DNA of 48,120 nt. Origin: Rhodobacteraceae bacterium HLUCCA08. Lineage in GTDB: Bacteria > Pseudomonadota > Alphaproteobacteria > Rhodobacterales > Rhodobacteraceae. Numbering within the stretch: the first letter of the stretch is position 1; each line of letters opens with the position of its first letter. Shown piece after piece: positions 42,358 through 48,120 of the stretch. The notes under the pieces are model-generated. The model searched no databases. It saw only the letters and a program-made list of their open reading frames with translations, and was not told where the DNA came from. A program made the position numbers and the translations under genes. Where the stretch lies: NCBI GenBank assembly GCA_001314655.1, contig LJSF01000026.1, positions 1 to 48,120 of the forward strand, in the 5' to 3' direction.

Positions 42358-44268
42358 ATGAAACGGCTGGACGTCATCACCATCGGGCGCGCGGGCGTCG
42401 ATCTTTACGGCAGCCAGATCGGCGGCCGGCTGGAGGATATGGGCAGTTTCGACAAGTATATCGGCGGCTCGCCCACCAATATCGCCTGCGGCACCGCGCG
42501 GCTGGGTCTGAAATCGGGGCTGATCACCCGGGTCGGGGACGAGCACATGGGCCGCTTCATCCGCGAAGAATTGCACCGCGAGGGGGTCGATACCGGCGGC
42601 GTGGTCACCGATCCGGAGCGGCTGACCGCGCTGGTGATCCTCGGGATTCGCGACCAGGCGCAGTTCCCGCTGATCTTCTACCGCGAAAACTGCGCCGACA
42701 TGGCGCTGTGCGAGGACGATATCGACGAGGCCTATATCGCCTCCGCCCGCGCGGTGGTGCCCACCGGCACCCATCTGAGCCATCCGCGCACCGAGGCCGC
42801 CGTGCTCAAGGCGTTGCACCTGGCGCGCAAGCATGGGGCAAGGACCGGGCTGGATATCGACTACCGCCCCAACCTGTGGGGCGTGGCCGGGCATGGCGAC
42901 GGCGAAAGCCGCTTCGTCGAAAGTGCGTCGGTGACGGCCAAGCTGCAATCGCATCTGCATCTGTTCGACCTGATCGTCGGCACCGAAGAGGAATTCCACA
43001 TCGCCGGCGGCACGACCGATACGGTCGCGGCCCTGCGCGCGGTGCGGGCTCTCAGCGATGCGGTGCTGATCTGCAAGCGCGGCGCGGCCGGGGCGGTGGC
43101 CTTCGACGGGTCGATCCCCGACAGCCTGGACGACGGCCAGACCGGCCCCGGTTTCCCGATCGAGGTGTTCAACGTGCTGGGCGCGGGGGACGGGTTCTTT
43201 TCCGGGCTGCTGAAAGGCTGGCTGGACGAAGAGGACTGGCCGACGGCGCTCAAATACGCCAATGCCTGCGGCGCCTTCGCGGTCAGCCGGCATGGCTGCA
43301 CCCCGGCCTATCCCAGCTGGGACGAGCTGCAGTTCTTCTTCGAGCGCGGGATCACGCGGCCCGACCTGCGCAATGACGCGGAACTGGAGCAGGTCCATTG
43401 GGCGACGACCCGCACGGGCGATTGGTCCGCCTTGCGCAGCTTCGCCTTCGATCACCGGTCGCAATTGGAGGAAATGGACGGCTATACGCCCGAAAAGGGC
43501 GCGGCCTTCAAGGAGCTGTGCCTGGAGGCGGCGTTGCAGGTTCAGGCCGGGCAGGGCGGCTACGGCATCCTGTGCGACGACCGGATCGGGCGGGCGGCGC
43601 TGCACCGGGCCAGCGGCACGGGCCTCTGGATCGGGCGGCCGGCCGAATTGCCCGGCGCGCGCCCCGTCGCCTTCGAGCCCGGGCTGGGCGCGGATCTGGG
43701 GGGCCTGCGCGAATGGGCGCGCGAAAACGTGGTCAAGCTGCTGGTCTTCTGCCACCCTGAAGACGACGACAAGACGCGCAAAATGCAGATCGCGCGGGTC
43801 AAGCGGCTGTTCACCGCGGCGCGGCGCAACGGGCTGGAATTCCTGCTGGAAGTGATCCCGTCCAGGGTCGGGCCGGTCGATGACTGGACCACGGCGCGGC
43901 TGATCCGGTCCGTCTATGCCGCCGGCATCTATCCCGATTGGTGGAAGCTGGAGCCGTTCCGGACCGAGGCCGCCTGGGCCAATGCGGTATCCGCGATCGA
44001 GGACAACGATCCGCGCACCCGCGGCATCGTCGTGCTGGGGCTGGACGCGCCCGAGGAGGCGCTGGCCGAAAGCTTCGCCCTGGCCGCGCGGCAACCGCTG
44101 GTCAAGGGCTTTGCCGTGGGCCGGACGATCTTCGCCGACGCGGCGCGGGCCTGGATGACCGGCGCGATGAGCGACGCCGAGGCCGTCGCGCAGATGGCAG
44201 AGCGCTTTGCCCGGCTCTGCGAGATTTGGGATGATGCGCGCAGGACCGCGCAAGAGGAGGCCGCATGA
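42358..44268 (+). CDS. iolC: IolC fused to DUF2090: kinase plus aldolase of inositol catabolism
   Basis: The 636-residue two-domain protein has an N-terminal PfkB kinase (about 1-320) with the opening ITIGRAGVDLYG and the catalytic motif GAGDGFFSGLL. The C-terminal DUF2090 domain (about 330-636) has an aldolase-like fold. This fusion is common in alphaproteobacteria and annotated as 5-dehydro-2-deoxygluconokinase plus 5-dehydro-2-deoxyphosphogluconate aldolase, so both steps that IolC and IolJ do elsewhere may be in one chain. It starts 3 bases after iolG and overlaps iolD by 4. The separate kinase and aldolase at 29943-32582 are therefore extra. Confidence 0.92.
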   Translation: MKRLDVITIGRAGVDLYGSQIGGRLEDMGSFDKYIGGSPTNIACGTARLGLKSGLITRVGDEHMGRFIREELHREGVDTGGVVTDPERLTALVILGIRDQAQFPLIFYRENCADMALCEDDIDEAYIASARAVVPTGTHLSHPRTEAAVLKALHLARKHGARTGLDIDYRPNLWGVAGHGDGESRFVESASVTAKLQSHLHLFDLIVGTEEEFHIAGGTTDTVAALRAVRALSDAVLICKRGAAGAVAFDGSIPDSLDDGQTGPGFPIEVFNVLGAGDGFFSGLLKGWLDEEDWPTALKYANACGAFAVSRHGCTPAYPSWDELQFFFERGITRPDLRNDAELEQVHWATTRTGDWSALRSFAFDHRSQLEEMDGYTPEKGAAFKELCLEAALQVQAGQGGYGILCDDRIGRAALHRASGTGLWIGRPAELPGARPVAFEPGLGADLGGLREWARENVVKLLVFCHPEDDDKTRKMQIARVKRLFTAARRNGLEFLLEVIPSRVGPVDDWTTARLIRSVYAAGIYPDWWKLEPFRTEAAWANAVSAIEDNDPRTRGIVVLGLDAPEEALAESFALAARQPLVKGFAVGRTIFADAARAWMTGAMSDAEAVAQMAERFARLCEIWDDARRTAQEEAA

Positions 44269-46097
44269 CCAAGACCGTGAGACTGACCGCCGCCCAGGCC
44301 ATGGTGCGCTATCTGCTGGCGCAGAAGACCGAGGAAGGCGACAGCTTCATCGCCGGGATCTGGGCGATCTTCGGCCATGGCAATGTCGCCGGGCTGGGGG
44401 AGGCGCTCTATCCGGTGCGCGACGACCTGCCGACCTGGCGCGGGCACAACGAACAGACCATGGCCCATTGCGCGATCGCCTATGCCAAGCAGTCGCGGCG
44501 GCGCCGGGCGATGGCGGTGACATCCTCGATCGGGCCCGGCGCGACCAACATGGTGACCGCCGCCGCGCTGGCCCATGCCAACCGGCTGCCGGTGCTGCTG
44601 ATCCCCGGCGATGTCTTTGCCAACCGCGGCCCCGATCCGGTGTTGCAGCAGATCGAGGATTTCGGCGACGGCACGGTCAGCGCCAATGATTGCTTCCGCC
44701 CGGTCAGCCGCTATTTCGACCGGATCAGCCGGCCCGAACACCTGCTGACGGCGCTGCCGCGCGCCTTTCGGGTTCTCACCGACCCGGCCGAATGCGGTCC
44801 GGTCACGCTGGCCTTCTGCCAGGACGTGCAGGCCGAGGCCCATGATTATCCGCTCGGCTTCTTCGAGCCGCGGGTCTGGCGTCCGCGCCGGCTGCGGCCG
44901 GATCTGGCCGAACTGGAGGCCGTCGCCGCGCTTGTGACATCCGCGAAACGTCCGGTGATCGTGGCCGGCGGCGGGGTGCATTATTCCGGCGCGACCGAGG
45001 CCCTGCGCAGCTTTGCCGAGGCGCACAACATCCCCGTCACCGAAACCCAGGCGGGCAAATCGGCGCTGCCCTGGGATCATCCGCTGAACCTGGGCCCGAT
45101 CGGCGTCACCGGGGGCGAGCCGGCCAACACCGTCTGTGCCGAGGCCGACCTGGTGCTGGGCGTCGGCACGCGGTTCCAGGATTTCACCACCGGGTCCTGG
45201 GGGCTGTTCGCCAACCCGCTGCGCAGGCTGGCCTGCCTGAATGTCGCCGCCTATGACGCGATGAAACACGGCGCCGCGCCGCTTGTGGCCGATGCCCGGG
45301 TCGGTCTGGAAGAACTGGGCGCGGCGCTGGGCGGTCACAAGGCGCCGGGCGGCGTGGACGGTCTGAAACACGACTGGTTCGCCAGGGTCGACCCGATCAC
45401 CGCGGCGCCCGAAGAGACGAATGCACTGCCCACCGACATGCAGGTGATCGGCGCGGTCCAGCGCCAGGCCGGCGAGCATACCGTGGTGATGTGCGCCGCC
45501 GGCACCATGCCGGGCGAGTTGCACAAGCTGTGGAAGGCCGGCCGGCCCGGCAGCTATCACATGGAATACGGCTTTTCCTGCATGGGATACGAGATTCCCG
45601 GCGCCATGGGCATCAAGATGGCCGAACCGGAGGCCGACGTGATCTGTTTCACCGGCGACGGCACCTACATGATGGCCAATTCGGAAATGGCCACGGCGGC
45701 GATGATGGGGGTCGATTTCACCGTGGTGGTGACCGACAATCGCGGCTTCGGCTGCATCAACCGGCTGCAGATGGGCACCGGCGGGGCCGAGTTCAATTGC
45801 CTGCTGGAGCACGCGGTGGGCGGCGCGAATTCCGCGATCGATTTCGCCGCCCATGCCGCGGCGATGGGGGCGACCAGCGTCAAGGTCGGCTCGATCGCCG
45901 AACTGGAAGCGGCGCTGGCGAAACGGCACGACATCCGCGGGCCCTACGTGGTGGTGATCGACACCGATCCCTATCCCAGCACCGAACCGGGCGGCACCTG
46001 GTGGGAGGTCGGCGTGCCGGAGGTATCCGACCGGCCGCAAGTGGCCGAGGCGCGGGCGCGCTACGAGGCCGCCAAGCAGACGCAAAGGGCCGACTAG
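44265..46097 (+). CDS. iolD: 3D-(3,5/4)-trihydroxycyclohexane-1,2-dione acylhydrolase IolD
   Basis: The 610-residue thiamine-diphosphate enzyme opens the ring of the diketo-inositol to give 5-deoxy-glucuronate. The N-terminal domain has IFGHGNVAGLGEAL and SIGPGATNMVTAAAL. The cofactor-binding segment is GDGTYMMANSEMATAAMM with the following DNRGFGCIN. A middle domain (about 200-345) is the usual domain of this family. It overlaps iolC by 4 bases and directly abuts iolE. The length is typical (610-640). Confidence 0.94.
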   Translation: MTKTVRLTAAQAMVRYLLAQKTEEGDSFIAGIWAIFGHGNVAGLGEALYPVRDDLPTWRGHNEQTMAHCAIAYAKQSRRRRAMAVTSSIGPGATNMVTAAALAHANRLPVLLIPGDVFANRGPDPVLQQIEDFGDGTVSANDCFRPVSRYFDRISRPEHLLTALPRAFRVLTDPAECGPVTLAFCQDVQAEAHDYPLGFFEPRVWRPRRLRPDLAELEAVAALVTSAKRPVIVAGGGVHYSGATEALRSFAEAHNIPVTETQAGKSALPWDHPLNLGPIGVTGGEPANTVCAEADLVLGVGTRFQDFTTGSWGLFANPLRRLACLNVAAYDAMKHGAAPLVADARVGLEELGAALGGHKAPGGVDGLKHDWFARVDPITAAPEETNALPTDMQVIGAVQRQAGEHTVVMCAAGTMPGELHKLWKAGRPGSYHMEYGFSCMGYEIPGAMGIKMAEPEADVICFTGDGTYMMANSEMATAAMMGVDFTVVVTDNRGFGCINRLQMGTGGAEFNCLLEHAVGGANSAIDFAAHAAAMGATSVKVGSIAELEAALAKRHDIRGPYVVVIDTDPYPSTEPGGTWWEVGVPEVSDRPQVAEARARYEAAKQTQRAD

Positions 46098-47003
46098 ATG
46101 GCTGTGAAACTGGGGATTTCCCTGATCGCCTGGCAGAACGACGACCTGCCCGAGCTGACGGCCGCCTTCACCACCGAAGGCGCGATGCAGGACGCCGCCG
46201 CCATCGGCTATGCCGGGGTGGAACGCGGCCGCCGGATGCCCGCCGATACCGACGGGCTGCGCGCCTATCTGGACCGCTACGGCGTCGCGCTGTGCGGCGG
46301 CTGGTGTTCGGGCAACCTGATGGTCAACGACCTGGCGACCGAACAGGCGGCGATCCGCGCCCAGGTCGATCAGTTCGCCGCCCTTGGCGCGCCCTGCGTG
46401 GTCTATGCCGAGTGTTCCAACACGATCCAGGGCGACCAGGCCATGCCGGTCAGCCAGCGGCCGAAACTGGGCCGCGACGCGGTCATGGCCTATGCCGCGA
46501 AACTGACCGAGCTGGCGACATGGGCCGCCGACCGGGGCTGCGGGCTGGCCTATCATCACCACATGGGCGCCATGGTGCAGGATGCCGAGGATATCGACTG
46601 GCTGATGGAGGGCTCGGGGCCGGCGCTGGGCTTGCTCTATGACACGGGCCATCTGCATTTCGCCGGGGCCGACCCGCTGGCGGTGCTGGACAAATGGGGC
46701 GACCGGGTGACCCATGTCCATGTCAAGGATGTGCGCCAGGGCGTTCTGGACCGGGTGCGGACCGAGGATCTGTCGTTCCTCGACGGGGTCGCGAACGGCG
46801 TCTTTTCGGTGCCGGGCGATCCGGAGGGCTGCCTTGATTTCCGGGCCATCACCGACCGGCTGGCGGCGATCGGCTATGACGGCTGGATCGTGGTCGAGGC
46901 CGAACAGGACCCGGCCAAGGCGCCGCCCTATGAATATTCGAAAGCCGGCTACGACCATCTGGTCGATCTTTGCGCCCGCTCCGGGCTCGAGATCGCCGCC
47001 TGA
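46098..47003 (+). CDS. iolE: 2-keto-myo-inositol dehydratase IolE
   Basis: The 301-residue TIM-barrel dehydratase has the IolE opening GISLIAWQNDDLPEL, followed by GWCSGNLM, AYHHHMGAMVQ, LLYDTGHLHFAG and HVHVKDVRQ. It removes water from scyllo-inosose, the product of IolG, giving the diketone used by IolD. The ATG follows the iolD stop directly, with no spacer. The pathway order iolG-iolC-iolD-iolE then lacks only iolB, supplied by the gene at 30764. Confidence 0.93.
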   Translation: MAVKLGISLIAWQNDDLPELTAAFTTEGAMQDAAAIGYAGVERGRRMPADTDGLRAYLDRYGVALCGGWCSGNLMVNDLATEQAAIRAQVDQFAALGAPCVVYAECSNTIQGDQAMPVSQRPKLGRDAVMAYAAKLTELATWAADRGCGLAYHHHMGAMVQDAEDIDWLMEGSGPALGLLYDTGHLHFAGADPLAVLDKWGDRVTHVHVKDVRQGVLDRVRTEDLSFLDGVANGVFSVPGDPEGCLDFRAITDRLAAIGYDGWIVVEAEQDPAKAPPYEYSKAGYDHLVDLCARSGLEIAA

Positions 47004-47011
47004 CATTCACC

Positions 47012-47027
47012 GGCCCCGAACGGGGTC
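47012..47027. terminator. short hairpin between iolE and the dioxygenase gene
   Basis: GGCCCC (47012-47017) pairs with GGGGTC (47022-47027), with one G-U, around GAAC. It lies between the iolE stop and the ribosome-binding site of the next gene and could reduce read-through. There is no T run. Confidence 0.35.
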
Positions 47028-47059
47028 AGCACCCAAGCCATGAACTGTAGGAGGCTATC

Positions 47060-48120
47060 ATGGTAGACAGAGAACTCGGATATATCGGCTATTTCGACCG
47101 GGACTCCTGTGACCTGGACGAATTCAAGGTGTTGACCTCGCAGAACCTCGCGGCCGGGGATGTGCCCCATGCGGCAAAGATCGTCAGCAACGTGCCGGTC
47201 TATGACATGGACAGGCTGCGCCCGGCGCTGGACGATCCGGCCAAGCGGCGCGCTTTGCTGACCGAATGGGGCCATGTGCTGCGGTTTTCGGCCGGGGTGA
47301 TCGCGCTGAGGCGGGCCTATGCCGATACCGCGCCGATCGACCGGGCCAGCGAGGTGTTCCGCGCCATCATCGCCGAGGAACGCGAAAGCGCCGCCGGCAA
47401 GGGCGATCATTTCGCGGCCTCGGGCGCCAATGACCGGATCTGGAATTCGCTGCAAAAGCAGTGCCTGAAAGACCCCGAGGGCTTCGCGCTCTATTTCGGG
47501 AACCCGGTGATCGCGGCGGCGGCCGAAGCCTGGCTGGGCCCGAATTACCAGATGACCACGCAGGTCAACCAGGTCCGCCCCGGCGGCAAGGCGCAGACCG
47601 CGCATCGCGACTATCACCTGGGCTTCATGACGGCCGAGGACTGCCTGCGCTATCCGGCCCATGTCCACGAGGTCTCGACCACCCTGACCCTGCAAGGCGC
47701 CATCGCCCATGTCGACATGCCGATCGAAAGCGGCCCGACCAAGCTGTTGCCGTTCTCCCAGGCCTATGGGCCGGGCTATGCCGCCTTTCACGACGACGCC
47801 TTCCGCGACTGGTTCGAAGAGGCCCATGTCCAGGTGCCGCTGGACAAGGGCGACGCGGTGTTCTTCAACCCGGCGCTGTTCCATGCCGCGGGCGAGAATG
47901 TCAGCGCCGGGATCGAGCGGATGGTGAACCTGTTGCAGGTGTCGTCCGCGATGGGCCGGTCGCTCGAGGCGGTGGACCGGCAGGCGATGTCGCTGGCGCT
48001 GTTCCCGGAACTGGTGAAGCTGAAACAGGGCGGGGCCATGGGGGCCGCGGACCTGGACGCGGCGATCGCGTCCTGCGCCGAAGGCTATCCCTTTCCGACC
48101 AACCTCGACACCGACCCGCC
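47060..48120 (+). CDS. phytanoyl-CoA dioxygenase (PhyH) family oxygenase, partial at window end
   Basis: A frame open from the ATG at 47060 to the window end gives at least 353 residues. An AGGAGG site lies 6 bases before the ATG. The iron ligands of the non-heme Fe(II)/2-oxoglutarate PhyH fold are present: the HxD pair in TAHRDYHLGF, and a distal His in FNPALFHAAGENV with an arginine (IERMVNLLQV) for 2-oxoglutarate. The 5' half has no signal peptide. It is 56 bases after iolE on the same strand and probably belongs to the iol operon. Its substrate is unknown, but an O-methyl inositol or similar cyclitol would fit the context. Confidence 0.8.
   Translation, partial: MVDRELGYIGYFDRDSCDLDEFKVLTSQNLAAGDVPHAAKIVSNVPVYDMDRLRPALDDPAKRRALLTEWGHVLRFSAGVIALRRAYADTAPIDRASEVFRAIIAEERESAAGKGDHFAASGANDRIWNSLQKQCLKDPEGFALYFGNPVIAAAAEAWLGPNYQMTTQVNQVRPGGKAQTAHRDYHLGFMTAEDCLRYPAHVHEVSTTLTLQGAIAHVDMPIESGPTKLLPFSQAYGPGYAAFHDDAFRDWFEEAHVQVPLDKGDAVFFNPALFHAAGENVSAGIERMVNLLQVSSAMGRSLEAVDRQAMSLALFPELVKLKQGGAMGAADLDAAIASCAEGYPFPTNLDTDP

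Noticed and set aside
41191-44253. 1020-codon minus-strand open frame opposite iolG and iolC
   Set aside because: It mirrors the codon positions of two clear iol genes and shows no conserved motif. The same applies to the frames at 43929-47006, 39183-41795, 2515-4953, 7104-8606, 10968-12596 and 35161-37206.

Overview
The window looks like chromosome from a high-G+C alphaproteobacterium, most likely of the Rhodobacteraceae. The basis is gene content and style: a ScfR-type regulator beside acs, GapR, the smoEFGK-smoS-mtlK polyol operon known from Rhodobacter, an IolC fused to a DUF2090 aldolase domain, NsrR next to cydDC-cydABX, and strong codon bias toward G/C in third positions. No insertion sequence, prophage, integrase or CRISPR array was seen. 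One tRNA gene is present.

Region 1 (1-9.3 kb) is core and regulatory. The 5' end of acs (minus strand) leaves the window at base 1. It is divergent from a ScfR-type regulator, followed by a receiver-only response regulator, a two-helix membrane protein and an SLC5 transporter/histidine kinase fusion, a plausible acetate-sensing unit. Then come a FliM/SPOA-like protein, an ArsR regulator with the two-cysteine spacing of BigR/SqrR, a FadJ-like protein without its NAD domain and with both catalytic glutamates changed to aspartate, a RIME-like palindromic repeat, a small membrane protein and gapR.

Region 2 (9.3-17.4 kb) holds a family-restricted hypothetical protein, tRNA-Thr(TGT), an NsrR-like Rrf2 regulator and the divergent cytochrome bd cluster cydDC-cydAB-cydX. 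A 16-base motif followed by an FNR-type box occurs at both cyd promoters. cydX is only 45 codons.

Region 3 (17.5-29.9 kb) is a polyol island. The minus-strand operon smoE-F-G-K-smoS-mtlK-adh imports and oxidises hexitols and pentitols. A LacI regulator precedes it. Divergent from that regulator are a PfkB ketose kinase, a GatZ/KbaZ tagatose-bisphosphate aldolase subunit and a phosphohexomutase.

Region 4 (29.9-48.1 kb) is a cyclitol (myo-inositol) island in two parts. The first has a minus operon (IolC-like kinase, iolB, class II aldolase) divergent from a MocC/IolE-like plus MocA-like pair, with its own LacI regulator. The second has another LacI regulator, an IolI-like isomerase, an inositol-type ABC importer and iolG-iolC(DUF2090)-iolD-iolE, ending in a phytanoyl-CoA dioxygenase-type enzyme cut by the window edge. 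Three LacI regulators lie near three different operator families, so the islands seem to be separately induced but metabolically linked through shared kinase and aldolase chemistry.
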